Shown here piece by piece: positions 32,596-43,300 of a stretch of 64,000 nt of DNA. Positions within the stretch are counted from its first letter, which is position 1; the number at the start of each line of letters is the position of its first letter. Source of the DNA: an uncultured Clostridia bacterium (GTDB taxonomy: Bacteria > Bacillota > Clostridia > Oscillospirales > Acutalibacteraceae); the NCBI GenBank assembly GCA_937916395.1, contig CALFTN010000068.1:1-64000 (forward strand), given 5' to 3'. The translations under genes and the position numbers were made by a program. The notes under the pieces are model-generated. The model did no database searches. It saw only the letters and a list, made by a program, of their open reading frames with translations, and was not told the DNA's origin.

Positions 32596-35352
32596 TTATT
32601 CTGTTCGAAGTGCTTCTACCGGGTCCTTATTCGCCGCAATTCGTGATGGGAAGAGACCAGCAACAAGTGTTAATGTAACACTTATAATTACAAGTGCAAA
32701 GCCACCTACAAATGGAAGTGCCGCAGAAGCCGGAATATTTAAAACTTCGTTTAAGATGAAGTTAATTGGTAATTGCAAGAACAACGTTGTACCTATACCG
32801 ATTATACCGGCACCAAGACCAATAACCGTAGTTTCTGCATTGAATACTCTGGCAATATCCTTTTTAGAAGCACCAATACTTCTCAAAATACCAATTTCTT
32901 TTGTTCTTTCAAGAACAGAGATATAAGTAATAATACCAATCATTATCGAAGAAACAACAAGAGAAATTGCAACGAAAGCAACTAAGACATAAGTAACAAT
33001 ATCAATTATTGTTGTAATGCTACTCATAAGAACACCTATAAGGTCAGTGCATTTTACTGCATATTCATCATGACCGTCGGCAGTTACTTTTTCGTTATAA
33101 TAATTTATAAGCTCGTTAAGCTTCTCTTTGCTTTCAAAGCTTCTTGGGTAGAAATAAATAGCGGATGGTGAATCAGGTGTTGAATAACCTAATGTTTCAA
33201 GTGTTGCAGAAAGCGAATTGTTAGCCGCCATTGTATCAACATAAGCCTGTTTTAATGCTAATACCTGTTCTTCTGTGAGAAAGCCCTCCATAAGCTTTTT
33301 CTGAAGATTTGACATATCATCAAAACCGAACATTGCCATCATATTTGTCATATCCACTTGTGACATATCAACTTCCATTTGCTCTACCATTGATAAGAAT
33401 GGCTGAATATCAAGATAATTGAAATCGATTTTACTTAAATCTACGTCTTTTAAATCAAAATCATTAACAGTAAGGTTAGAAAATTCCAGACCTGTAATAA
33501 CGTCGGTTTTTGTATCTTCTAACTGTGCCTTAACTACATCTGTTTTTGCATTCTCTGCAACAACATAGTCCATAAGGTCTGTTCTATAACCAATTCCACC
33601 TGTACCAATTGAAAGAGTGTTATCTTCGTCAGGTCTTAAAATACCAACAATTTTAAGTGTAAGACCATCTTCTACAAGGTTTTTAACAAAATAGTCGTTT
33701 TCACGGTTATCTTCCCAAAGACCTGTTTTCTTATTTTTGGTATAATAATCACCTGTGTTAACTACTTTAAATTCCATATTAAGAATATCATCATAAGAAT
33801 ACTTAGAAACACCCGCACTCTGTAGCTCTTCGCCGTTTGCAAGAGCAGACATAATATGCTTTGAAAATTCTTCCTGGTCTTTAATACCAAGACCGTAAAC
33901 AACAAGCTCGTTTATCTGATGGTTAGCATCAACAATTAACACAACTTCTTCTTTGCTCTGGGGAAGCTTGCCGGCAATAACATCATACTGGCTTTCCATA
34001 AGCTTATCGTCACCAATAAGCTCAATCCAAACAGACATCTGTGCCATAGAACCAGCCATAGAAGTCATTGCTTCCATATCAGCACCCATACTCATGCTTT
34101 CCATCATAGTACTTGGGTTAACCTGAACTACACCCTCAGATGTATCTGCTTTATAAATATTGAGGTCTGTGCTGTATTTATACTGAACATCGTTACAAAT
34201 CTTGTCGAATTCAGCCTTATTATCTTCAATGTAATTTTTGAAGTTTTTAAGGTTATTTGATGAAGCCTGTGAAATAAAAGCATTAACCATTTGCATAAAT
34301 GCTTCATTTACATAAACAGTATCTTCCTCAACATCAATCCCCTGCATTGCTTCCATACCAAGACCTGTTACAGAAGTCATAATACTACTTATATCCATAG
34401 TCTGCTTTTCAACTGACATAGGGTAAGAAAGTAGCATATCTTCCTGAACTTTATCTATATATCCCTGAATACCATTAGAAAGTGCTAGAACAAGAGCAAT
34501 ACCGATAATACCAATGCTACCAGCAAATGCAGTTAAAAATGTTCTTGCTTTTTTAGTTTTAAGGTTATTAATACTGAGTGAAAAAGCAGAAGCAAAAGAC
34601 ATAGACGTTTTAGTGCCTTTTGATTGTTCCCTCTCAGCAAAAGCAAGTTCAGCTTGGTAATCTTCTTCTGTTGGTTCAAATGGATTAGTATCACCAATAA
34701 CCTCACCATCAAGACATCTTATAATTCTGTTTGAATATTCTTCAGCGAGGTCTGGGTTATGTGTAACCATTATTATGAGCTTATCTTTAGAAATTTCTTT
34801 TAAAAGCTCCATAATCTGAACACTTGTTTCAGTATCAAGCGCGCCAGTTGGCTCATCAGCAAGAAGAATATCAGGGTCATTTATGAGTGCGCGGGCAATA
34901 GCAACCCTCTGCATCTGACCACCAGACATCTGACTTGGCTTTTTATACATCTGATTTTCAAGCCCAACCTGCTTTAAAGCCTCCTGAGCACGAGCCCTGC
35001 GTTCTTTTTTAGAAACACCTGAAAGTGTTAAAGCAAGTTCAACATTTGAAAGAACCGTCTGGTGTGGAATAAGGTTATAGCTTTGGAATATAAAGCCTAT
35101 TGAGTGGTTACGATAAACGTCCCAGTCACTATCCGTAAAACGCTTTGTTGATTTACCATTAATTAAGAGGTCGCCACTTGTGTAACGGTCAAGACCGCCA
35201 ATAATATTGAGCATTGTTGTTTTACCACAACCAGAAGGGCCAAGAATTGAAACAAATTCATTCTCTCTGAAATTTATGCTGACACCTTTAAGTGCTCTTA
35301 CTGTGGTATCACCAGTAACATAATCTTTAACTATATTCTTTAAAATTAACAT
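32596..35352 (-). CDS. Fused ABC ATPase-FtsX permease (MacB-like transporter)
   Basis: This 918-residue protein carries ATPase and permease in one chain. The ATPase (residues 1-230) has Walker A GPSGCGKTT (about 38-46), signature MSGGQMQRVAIARAL (about 143) and Walker B ILLADEPTGALD. A first transmembrane helix lies at about 270-290. A large outer domain follows (about 290-765, with a long Met-rich stretch near 400-430). Three helices and the FtsX domain end it, with LERTKEIGILRSIGAS in the cytoplasmic loop. Such proteins move peptides, lipids or drive cell-wall enzymes mechanically. The upstream gene, 11 nt away, makes a secreted anchored protein that is probably its partner. Confidence 0.9.
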   Translation of the reverse strand: MLILKNIVKDYVTGDTTVRALKGVSINFRENEFVSILGPSGCGKTTMLNIIGGLDRYTSGDLLINGKSTKRFTDSDWDVYRNHSIGFIFQSYNLIPHQTVLSNVELALTLSGVSKKERRARAQEALKQVGLENQMYKKPSQMSGGQMQRVAIARALINDPDILLADEPTGALDTETSVQIMELLKEISKDKLIIMVTHNPDLAEEYSNRIIRCLDGEVIGDTNPFEPTEEDYQAELAFAEREQSKGTKTSMSFASAFSLSINNLKTKKARTFLTAFAGSIGIIGIALVLALSNGIQGYIDKVQEDMLLSYPMSVEKQTMDISSIMTSVTGLGMEAMQGIDVEEDTVYVNEAFMQMVNAFISQASSNNLKNFKNYIEDNKAEFDKICNDVQYKYSTDLNIYKADTSEGVVQVNPSTMMESMSMGADMEAMTSMAGSMAQMSVWIELIGDDKLMESQYDVIAGKLPQSKEEVVLIVDANHQINELVVYGLGIKDQEEFSKHIMSALANGEELQSAGVSKYSYDDILNMEFKVVNTGDYYTKNKKTGLWEDNRENDYFVKNLVEDGLTLKIVGILRPDEDNTLSIGTGGIGYRTDLMDYVVAENAKTDVVKAQLEDTKTDVITGLEFSNLTVNDFDLKDVDLSKIDFNYLDIQPFLSMVEQMEVDMSQVDMTNMMAMFGFDDMSNLQKKLMEGFLTEEQVLALKQAYVDTMAANNSLSATLETLGYSTPDSPSAIYFYPRSFESKEKLNELINYYNEKVTADGHDEYAVKCTDLIGVLMSSITTIIDIVTYVLVAFVAISLVVSSIMIGIITYISVLERTKEIGILRSIGASKKDIARVFNAETTVIGLGAGIIGIGTTLFLQLPINFILNEVLNIPASAALPFVGGFALVIISVTLTLVAGLFPSRIAANKDPVEALRTE

Positions 35353-35363
35353 TTCTTGTTACC

Positions 35364-37943
35364 TCAATAATAAAGTTTCTTTCGATTAAGATAGAAAACT
35401 AAACCTACTACTGCACCAAAGAGTGCAACACCACCCAAAATAAAGAAAACTGTGTAATCCTTAGGTGGTTCTTCGTAAATAATAGTCGGATTATAGGTTT
35501 CGCCCTCTTCTAAAGGAACAATTACTCGTTCTTTAAAAAGAAGATTATAGAGCCATTCAATAATCTGGTCAGTCGTCATTGCTTCAAACTGCTCGAATAT
35601 CTGCGAAGCGTAAAGTGCAAAACTATCCTCTGCGCCACCACTCATCATTCCGTTTAAAGCACCTTTGTTTTCAGGCATTTTAAGTGTATCAACAAGGTAT
35701 CTTAAAACTGTAAGAAGCAAAGCTTCCTTATCAGCTTTTATATAAGTGTAGGTGCTGTTTTTACCATTTAACACCTGCTTACTCTCTTTGGTTTCTGTTT
35801 CACCATAAGAATAAAGCACTTTTAAATCTGCACTTTTCAGCTTCAAGCCCAAACCACTCTCTAAAGAGCCTAAAAGGTCATTCATATTCATTGAAGCTGT
35901 TATTGAAGCTGTATCCAACTCCACTTTATAAATTGGTTCAATTTTCTCCAAAAGTGCTGTTACAGGTAAAAGCAGATTAGTAATACAAACCTCTAAATTG
36001 CCACTATCTATAAAATAAACTACATTCGGTAAAATCTCAAGTGCTGTTTTTACTGGTTTTTCAAACAAATCATCAAGCAAATCAAAAACAGGAGTAGTAA
36101 TATTCTTTAAAACTGCATCTTTGCTTGTATCATTTTTATATTGAATGTAAGTTTTTATACTTCTTTCATTACATCCCAATGCTTCAAGAACAGGGATAAT
36201 CGCTGTGTTGTAGCCATCGCCACCTGTGATTTTAATACTATCCATAAAGGTAATTGTTTTTCCTTTAAGCACAAGCTCTAAAAGTGGATAAAGCGGACGA
36301 AGCGTTGCAACAAACGCATTTTCAAAACCAACTCTTCTGCCGTTATAAAATCCCCAGTTAACGCCATTAAGATTCACTTTTGACCAAGAAGAAGCTTGAT
36401 TTAAAATCTTTCTTGCTTCACTATAGCTTGTTTCTGTAAGTAAAGCTGCAACACCCTTAGGAGACGCATCCACACCCATAACAGAAAGCATTTCTATAAG
36501 ACCTTCTTTTTCAAGTGTAGAATAAATTCCTACTGCAAAGCTACCGACATTAGCATTGGTATAAATTGTATTTTCTAAAAGTGTTTCTAATTTTCTGTAA
36601 TCTGAATATTCAGCTACAAACTCATCAATCAAATCGTCAATACCATTTAAAACTTTTTTGTAATCCTTTTCGGTTAGATTTGATGTATAAGCAATCTGAT
36701 TAAAAGTAATAGACGGGAATTTGTATGCTTCTGGCTCTGAAAGCTTACTGTCATTAAAAATAAGAATAATAGTTTTTACAACGTTTTTTGTATCTGTATC
36801 TAAAAGCTTTGTAAGCACATCGGTTGATAAGACTGTGTTTTCATTGTCACCTGTATTAAAGCCCTTAAAAAGCTCAGGTAACGCTGATTTATTGAGCTTT
36901 AAAGCATCCACGAGCCACGACATAATCACTGTGTATGCAAGTGGCTTATTTGGTGTAAAATTCACTCCGTCACTACCGCCACATTTGCTTAATGTTTCAA
37001 AATCAAGTGGTGGTAACTGAAGCCCTGATTCAGCAGACATAGAAGTTAACGCATCATTTAAAATAACCTCCAGGTCAAAATTCATTGAATCCAAGTCTAT
37101 TATTTTAAGTAGAATTGCAAGCCTTATATAAGCATTTTCTTTAACTGGAGCTAAAAGGTTATTAAAACAAGCATTTAATTGACCGCTTTCGTTGAAGTAT
37201 GCAACAGCAGGTAAAAGTGTAACTAATGTGTCTACTGGTTTTTTCTCTAATCTATCAAGAATTGTAAGAGCACTCATTAAAATATTATAAATCATTGTAC
37301 TCTTATCTTCTTTAGCCTCTGCTTTGAATTCTTCTTGTGTTAAAGAAACTTCACAGCCTAAAGCATTAAGAAACGGCACTATTGCATTTTCATAACCGTC
37401 GCCACCCTTAATACTTGTAATTCCAGCCAGATTATATTTACCCGAACAAAGAAGCATAAACAAAAGATTGTTAAAAGGACTAAGTGTAGCGCTTACTGCT
37501 TTTGAAAAACTCTTTTTATCTGTTACGCCCCATTTAACATTTGTTAAATCAATGGTTTTAAATGAATCTGAATCCAAAAGTGCTTTTTGTACTTCTGGGT
37601 AATTTCTCAACCCCTTTGCAACACCACTTATTGTTACATCAATACCAATAGCTTTTAAGTCGCCTGCACTTTCTTCCATAGATGAATAAATCGAAACAAG
37701 TAATGATGAAACAACTTCATCACTATAAATCATTGGTTCTATAAGAGTTTTTAAATCTGTTTTAAGGTGATTTTTTAAAATATATGCCACAAGTTTTTCT
37801 GTTCCTGCAACGGCATTCTGCGCTTGCTTTTCTGTTACACCATCCGGATAACTCGCACCAGCAAACGCTACAACATTCATACTACTTGCAGAAAAAGCAA
37901 GTAACACAGCTAAAATTAAGCATATCAACTTTTTAAATTTCAT
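35364..37943 (-). CDS. Secreted, membrane-anchored protein with a tandem duplicated domain
   Basis: This 859-residue protein has a signal peptide (MKFKKLICLILAVLLAFSA, residues 1-19) and a C-terminal transmembrane helix followed by NRKKLYY. The bulk is two diverged copies of one domain, about residues 40-440 and 450-790. Equivalent pieces include IKGGDGYENAIVPFLNALGC against ITGGDGYNTAIIPVLEALGC, and KKPVDTLVTLLPAVAYFNES against EKPVKTALEILPNVVYFIDS. The fold is helical and unassigned. The ATG at 37943 is preferred, since GAGTG lies 6 nt before it. It is 11 nt upstream of the fused ABC-FtsX gene and probably co-transcribed. The pairing suggests a substrate-holding or mechanically driven surface protein. 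Confidence 0.75.
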   Translation of the reverse strand: MKFKKLICLILAVLLAFSASSMNVVAFAGASYPDGVTEKQAQNAVAGTEKLVAYILKNHLKTDLKTLIEPMIYSDEVVSSLLVSIYSSMEESAGDLKAIGIDVTISGVAKGLRNYPEVQKALLDSDSFKTIDLTNVKWGVTDKKSFSKAVSATLSPFNNLLFMLLCSGKYNLAGITSIKGGDGYENAIVPFLNALGCEVSLTQEEFKAEAKEDKSTMIYNILMSALTILDRLEKKPVDTLVTLLPAVAYFNESGQLNACFNNLLAPVKENAYIRLAILLKIIDLDSMNFDLEVILNDALTSMSAESGLQLPPLDFETLSKCGGSDGVNFTPNKPLAYTVIMSWLVDALKLNKSALPELFKGFNTGDNENTVLSTDVLTKLLDTDTKNVVKTIILIFNDSKLSEPEAYKFPSITFNQIAYTSNLTEKDYKKVLNGIDDLIDEFVAEYSDYRKLETLLENTIYTNANVGSFAVGIYSTLEKEGLIEMLSVMGVDASPKGVAALLTETSYSEARKILNQASSWSKVNLNGVNWGFYNGRRVGFENAFVATLRPLYPLLELVLKGKTITFMDSIKITGGDGYNTAIIPVLEALGCNERSIKTYIQYKNDTSKDAVLKNITTPVFDLLDDLFEKPVKTALEILPNVVYFIDSGNLEVCITNLLLPVTALLEKIEPIYKVELDTASITASMNMNDLLGSLESGLGLKLKSADLKVLYSYGETETKESKQVLNGKNSTYTYIKADKEALLLTVLRYLVDTLKMPENKGALNGMMSGGAEDSFALYASQIFEQFEAMTTDQIIEWLYNLLFKERVIVPLEEGETYNPTIIYEEPPKDYTVFFILGGVALFGAVVGLVFYLNRKKLYY

Positions 37944-38058
37944 AAGCATCACTCTTAACTCATAAAAAGCATAGATTTTTCATAATAATATATCAGTTTT
38001 ATTATACTACTATATAAACAAACAAATGTTAAAAAAATGTTAAAATTAGGAGGTTTTC

Positions 38059-38547
38059 ATGAAAAAATTTCTAATTTTCCCACTTATTTCTCTCATACTT
38101 TTTAGTGGATGCTCAATCATTGAAAACGGAAGTGATTTATCATCTTTTATTTTTAGAATGAATGAAAAAAATGAAAGCTACAATATGACAGAAAAAGGTT
38201 TTTTGCATATAGACGAAAGCAATACATTTTACAAATTTTTTATTATTGATGAAACAGAGCTTTTATTATCTTTTAATTCAGATGAAAAAGGACGACTTAC
38301 AGAAATGAATCTTACTACTTCTTGTTTTTTAAACGAAAGTGATTTGTTATTATCATTTGCTCTGGATACGCTTTACTGCTTTATAAATAACGCTGAATGT
38401 ACCAAATCACTTTTAAATGAAACAGATTTTAATAACAATATTATTACAACAAAAAATGAAACTATAAAAGCAAAAAATGGTAACATCGAGTTACTACTCG
38501 ATGTTACCGAAATTGGCACTGTTATTACGGTTTATAAGGACATATAG
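38059..38547 (+). CDS. Small lipoprotein, hypothetical
   Basis: This 162-residue protein has a lipoprotein signal peptide: MKKFLIFPLISLILFSGC with lipobox LFSGC, so it should be lipid-anchored at Cys18 on the outer face of the membrane. The mature part is small, acidic and beta-rich, with no known family. The ATG follows AGGAGG. It overlaps the convergent rdgB gene by 16 nt. A perfect 13-bp hairpin inside its coding sequence (38479-38508) appears to be the rdgB-side terminator. Confidence 0.72.
   Translation: MKKFLIFPLISLILFSGCSIIENGSDLSSFIFRMNEKNESYNMTEKGFLHIDESNTFYKFFIIDETELLLSFNSDEKGRLTEMNLTTSCFLNESDLLLSFALDTLYCFINNAECTKSLLNETDFNNNIITTKNETIKAKNGNIELLLDVTEIGTVITVYKDI
38472..38508 (-). terminator. 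Minus-strand terminator embedded in the lipoprotein coding sequence
   Basis: GGTAACATCGAGT (38479-38491) pairs perfectly with ACTCGATGTTACC (38496-38508) around TACT. On the minus strand ATTTTTTGCTTTT follows. It lies 24 nt beyond the rdgB stop codon, so it ends the smc-ftsY-rdgB transcript although it is inside a plus-strand gene. Confidence 0.8.
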
Positions 38548-39131
38548 TCTTTTAATTGCGCCGAAAGAAGCGTTAATGCTTTACCACGATGGCTAAGCTT
38601 ATCTTTTTCTTCTGCTGACATTTCTGCGAAGCTTTTGTCGCCAACCATAAAGAGTGGGTCATAACCAAAGCCACCCTCGCCCTTTCTCTCATAGCCTATA
38701 ACACCCTCGCACTCGCCTCTTGCAGAGATAATGTCACCATTAGGAAAAACACAACAAACAACCGAAACGAAGCGTGCTGTTCTTTCATTTTCTGGCACAT
38801 CAGCCATAAGCTTTAAGAGCTTCTCGTTGTTTTTATCATCATCACCATGTGCACCTGCAAAACGTGCAGAATAAACACCTGGAGCTCCCGCTAAATAATC
38901 CACCATAAGACCTGAATCATCAGCTACACATGGGTAACCACTTTCTTCACAACCACTCTTTGCTTTTATAAGAGCGTTTTCATAAAATGTTTCACCATTT
39001 TCTTCCGCTTCTGTAAGTGTTAACCCTAACTCGCTATCTGTTTTAACATCTATGCCCAATGGCGCAAGAATTCTCAAAAGCTCATTTTTCTTCTTTTGAT
39101 TATGAGTTGCGATTAAAAAAGTTTTTGCCAT
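38532..39131 (-). CDS. rdgB: XTP/dITP diphosphatase (HAM1/RdgB)
   Basis: This 199-residue house-cleaning pyrophosphatase removes deaminated purine nucleotides (XTP, dITP) from the pool. The N-terminal nucleotide loop is ATHNQKKKNEL (residues about 8-18). The metal- and base-binding motif is VADDSGLMVDYLAGAPGVYS (about 63-82). A C-terminal GGFGYDPLF and HRGKAL complete the family pattern. Its start codon shares one base with the ftsY stop codon (TAATG). It is the last gene of the core operon and overlaps the convergent lipoprotein gene by 16 nt. Confidence 0.95.
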   Translation of the reverse strand: MAKTFLIATHNQKKKNELLRILAPLGIDVKTDSELGLTLTEAEENGETFYENALIKAKSGCEESGYPCVADDSGLMVDYLAGAPGVYSARFAGAHGDDDKNNEKLLKLMADVPENERTARFVSVVCCVFPNGDIISARGECEGVIGYERKGEGGFGYDPLFMVGDKSFAEMSAEEKDKLSHRGKALTLLSAQLKDYMSL

Positions 39132-40372
39132 TATTTAAAAAGCCTCCCAAAAAAGCCTTTTTTCTTTTTAGGCTCATCGTCGTCATCAACTGAAGTCGCA
39201 CCATCTTCAGTTTCAGCGTCTATTGTGTCAACTTCTTCTTGCATTTCCTCAATTCTCTCATCAATTTCTTCTGCGACTTCATTTATTTCTTCTTTTACAT
39301 CTTCTTTAAATTCTTCAATTTCTTCAGAAACATCTTCTTTGATTTCGCTAAATGCTTCAACAACCTCTTCAAAAATTTCTTTCAATTCGTTACTCTCGTC
39401 ATTTTCTGGAATCTCTTCTCTGATTCCAGATAAATCAATTTCATCCTCTTTGAAATCCTCTGGCAATGCTTCAAAAAGACCTTCTGCAAATGCGTGTGGG
39501 TTGAATGGCTGTAAATCGTCAATACCCTCACCAACACCTACAAATTTAACAGGAACCTTAAGGTCATTCTTTATAGAAAGAACCACACCACCTCTTGCAG
39601 TACCATCAAGCTTTGTAAGAATAATACCTGTAATTTCTGCAATTTTAGCAAACTCCCTTGCCTGATTCACTGCATTCTGACCTGTTGTAGCATCGAGAAC
39701 CAAAAGCACCTCACGGTCAGAATATGGGAGCTCTCTGTCAATAACTCTGTAAATCTTTGCAAGCTCATCCATAAGATTTTTCTTGTTATGAAGACGACCA
39801 GCAGTATCACAAATAATAATATCGTTACCTCTTGCCTTTGCAGCAGAAATTGTATCAAATATTACAGCAGCAGGGTCTGCTCCCTCTTTGTGACTGATAA
39901 TATCAACTCCTGCACGCTCTGCCCATACTGTAAGCTGGTCAATAGCAGCCGCACGGAATGTATCCGCCGCACCAAGAATAACGCTTTTGCCCTCTGCTTT
40001 ATACATAGCAGCCATTTTACCGATAGTTGTAGTTTTACCTACACCATTAACACCAATAACAAGGATAATCGAAGGAATGGTAATAAGACCCATATCTTCG
40101 CCACCCTCAAGCATTTCGGCAACAATTTCTTTAATTTCAGTCTTAACGTCACTAGGATTTTTAAGACCCTTTTTTCTTACTCTTTCGTTAAGCCTTTTTG
40201 TGATTTCAGAAGCAGTGGTAACACCAACATCACCCATTACGAGTGCTTCTTCAAGCTCATCAAAAAGCTCTTCGTCAATTGAAGTATAACTGTCAAGAAC
40301 ATTATCAATAGCACCTGACATATTGTTTCGTGTTTTTCTTAAACCGAAGTTTATTTTCTTAAATACGCCCAT
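39131..40372 (-). CDS. ftsY: Signal recognition particle receptor FtsY
   Basis: This 413-residue GTPase docks the SRP-ribosome complex at the membrane. The N domain (about residues 1-95) and G domain follow directly from the start: G1 GVNGVGKTTT (about 107), ADTFRAAA, DTAGR (about 190), TKLDGTARGG (about 252) and a GVGEGIDDLQPF closing motif. The usual acidic A domain is missing from the N terminus. Instead a highly acidic helical stretch (about 315-400) and a basic amphipathic end (KKKKGFFGRLFK) follow the G domain. This inverted layout is odd, since the membrane-binding tip normally sits in front. It is 22 nt downstream of smc. Confidence 0.95.
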   Translation of the reverse strand: MGVFKKINFGLRKTRNNMSGAIDNVLDSYTSIDEELFDELEEALVMGDVGVTTASEITKRLNERVRKKGLKNPSDVKTEIKEIVAEMLEGGEDMGLITIPSIILVIGVNGVGKTTTIGKMAAMYKAEGKSVILGAADTFRAAAIDQLTVWAERAGVDIISHKEGADPAAVIFDTISAAKARGNDIIICDTAGRLHNKKNLMDELAKIYRVIDRELPYSDREVLLVLDATTGQNAVNQAREFAKIAEITGIILTKLDGTARGGVVLSIKNDLKVPVKFVGVGEGIDDLQPFNPHAFAEGLFEALPEDFKEDEIDLSGIREEIPENDESNELKEIFEEVVEAFSEIKEDVSEEIEEFKEDVKEEINEVAEEIDERIEEMQEEVDTIDAETEDGATSVDDDDEPKKKKGFFGRLFK

Positions 40373-40394
40373 AACAACACCTGCTATTTATATT

Positions 40395-43300
40395 TTACTC
40401 TTCTAAACCGAGTTGTTTTGCCATTTCTGCAGTCTTTAATTCAAGAAGCTTTGAAACGCCCTTTTCCTGCATTGTTACACCATAAAGCATATCTGCCTCT
40501 TCCATTGTACCACGACGGTGAGTAATAAGAATAAACTGTGTGTCGTCAGTCATTCTTCTTACATAAGAAGCATATTTTGCAACGTTAACATCGTCAAGAG
40601 CAGCTTCAACCTCGTCAAAAATACAGAATGGACAAGGATTAACTTTAAGAATTGCAAATAGAAGCGCAATTGCAGAAAGACCTTTTTCACCACCAGAAAG
40701 AAGTGAAATATTCTGAACATTTTTGCCTGGTGGCTGAACTTTAATTTCAATATCACTTTCTAAAACATCAAGCTCATCACTTAATACAAGCGAAGCCTTA
40801 CCTCCACCGAAAAGCTCTGAGAATGTTTCACCGAAGTTAATATTGATTTTATTAAATTCAGTTCTGAACTGTTCACCCATTTTACCTGTAAGTTCCTGAA
40901 TTAACTTAATAAGCTCTGCCTTGGATTTTTCAACATCATTAACCTGAACGTGCATAAATTCATAGCGCTCAGAAACCTCGCTATACTCTTCAATAGCACT
41001 AAGATTAACAGAACCAAGTCCCTTAATTTTTGCTTTGAGTTCATTAAGTCTTTTTCTTGCTTCACTTACATCTTCAATTTCTATATTCAATTCTTCTGCT
41101 TCACGACGAGTTAATTCATACTCCTCATAAAGTCTGTTAGAGATGTTCTCAAGTTCTTGTGACATTGACTCTTTTCTTTCTGTAAGACGAGCAATTTCAC
41201 CACTCAATTTTTCTCTTTCTTCTGTCTTTTCACGTTCAAGAATACGAAGCTCAGAACTTATTTTTTCAAACTCTTCACGTTTCTTTATGAGATTTTCAGT
41301 ATCAGCCTTAGAAGTGCCACTCTGACTTCTTAATTTACCGGCATCTTCTCTTAACACATCAATGAGCTTTGTGAGTTCTTCGTTTTTCTTTTCAATCTCC
41401 TCAATTTCGCTGTTAAGCTGTGAAAGTCGGTCTTTGTGACTTGTGCTTCTGCCTTTGAGTCTTGCTATTTCCTCATTCTTTGCCTCTATTTCTTTTTCAT
41501 TTGTAGCAATAAGAAGATTGATTTCAGAAGCCTTTTGTGTAACTTCTTCACGTTTTAAAAGGAGTGATTCTCTGTCACCTGTAAGAACAGATAATTTATT
41601 TTCGACTGAAGATAGCTCTTCCTGAAGCTTTGTAAGTTCTTCTTCTGCACTTTTCGCATTATCTTTGATATAGGTTTTTCTTTTTATGAGATTTTCTTTT
41701 TCTTCATCAGCTTCATTTTTAGAATTAAGAATTGCCTCTAACTGACCTTTCTTTAGTGCTAAAACACCTTCCATTCTGATTTTTTCTTCACCAGTAAATG
41801 CAATTTCTGCCTTACAGCCCTCAAGCTCTGCCCAAAGAGATGAATAGTTTTCTTGTTGTTCTGCAACATCTTTTACAGCAAGCTCTAATTTTTCTTCAAG
41901 CTCTTTACATTCAGCAGTTAATTTTTCAATCTGATTTGCACGGCTTAAAATACCAGCATTCTGAAGACGAGCACCACCAGTCATTGAACCACCAGCATTA
42001 ACAACCTGTCCATCAAGAGTTACAACCTTGAATTTATAAGAATATTTCTTAGCAATTTCTACTGCTGAATCAAGGTCCTCGCTGACAACTGTTCTGCCTA
42101 AAAGTGAAGTAATTACACCTTTATACTTACTGTCATATTCAACTAATTCTGATGCTAAATTTATATAACCATAGCAGTCATCAAGACCCTTTTCACTAAG
42201 CTCGTTACCTTTAACAGAAGTAAGTGGTAAGAATGTTGCACGACCTGCTTTGCTTTCTTTAAGGAAATTAATAGCCTTTTTAGCATCGTTTTCAGTATCA
42301 GTAATAATATTCTGAATTGCAGCACCTAAAGCAGTTTCAACTGCTAACGCATATTTATCTTTAACAGAAATTATCTGAGAAACAGGAGCATGAATACCTT
42401 TTAAAACGTTATGTTTTACTTCACGCATAACTGCTTTAACACTACCCTGATAACCCTCCATATTCTTTTCTAAATCCGTGAGCATTGCTACTCTTGAATT
42501 TTTAATATGAAGGTCATTTCTTAAAGAGTTTTCATTTTCTTTTAAAGCGTTTAATTTCTGGAGACGTTTTTCTGCTAAAAGTTCAATACCTGAAAGCGAA
42601 TTATTCAAATCATTATTCTTTTCAGTTACTTTATTCAATTCTTCTTGTGCCTCATTTTTAGCCTTTTCCAACTCGTCTAAAATTGGCTTTCTCTGAGCTT
42701 CTGCTTCGTCGATAACTTTAATTCTGTTGTCAATTTCTTCAATAGAAGAAGCTGCAGTTGATACTAAAACACGCTTATCAGCGATAGAAAGCGAAAGGGC
42801 AGACACTTTTTCAGAAAGTTCTACACTCTCTGCTGCACTTTCAGTATTTTTACTGGTAATCAACTCAATTTCGTTTGAAAATTCCTGAAGCTCTTCTTCC
42901 TTTGTTTTAATAGCAGACTCAAGAAGCTTAATTGCTAAATTTGTTGAAGCAATCTGCTCATTGATTTCTGCTTCAGTTTCGTTTTCATTCTCTTTGTCAC
43001 GTTCAATTCTTTCAATAGCTTCTTTGTTATGTAAAATACTGTTTTCGTGAACCAAAGCCTGACTTTCAATCAAAGCTGCTTGCTCTTCAAGCTGTGAAGA
43101 TGCTCTGTGAATTTCGTCAACCTCAATTGTAATCCTCTGTGTTTCATAGATTGCATTGTCAATTTTCTTTGCAGCATCCTCTAAAACATGGCAAACATCA
43201 GTATACTGTGTTTCAGCTATAGTTATTTTCTTTTCTTGTTCGCGTAAAGTATTCTTTGTTTTTTCTAAAGTATGAAGGCAAAGACCTATATCAAGGGTTT

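Noticed and set aside
39225..39665. Ser/Thr-rich plus-strand ORF opposite the acidic tail of ftsY
   Set aside because: Glu-rich codons read in reverse give Ser-rich frames; the sequence is low complexity without start signals.
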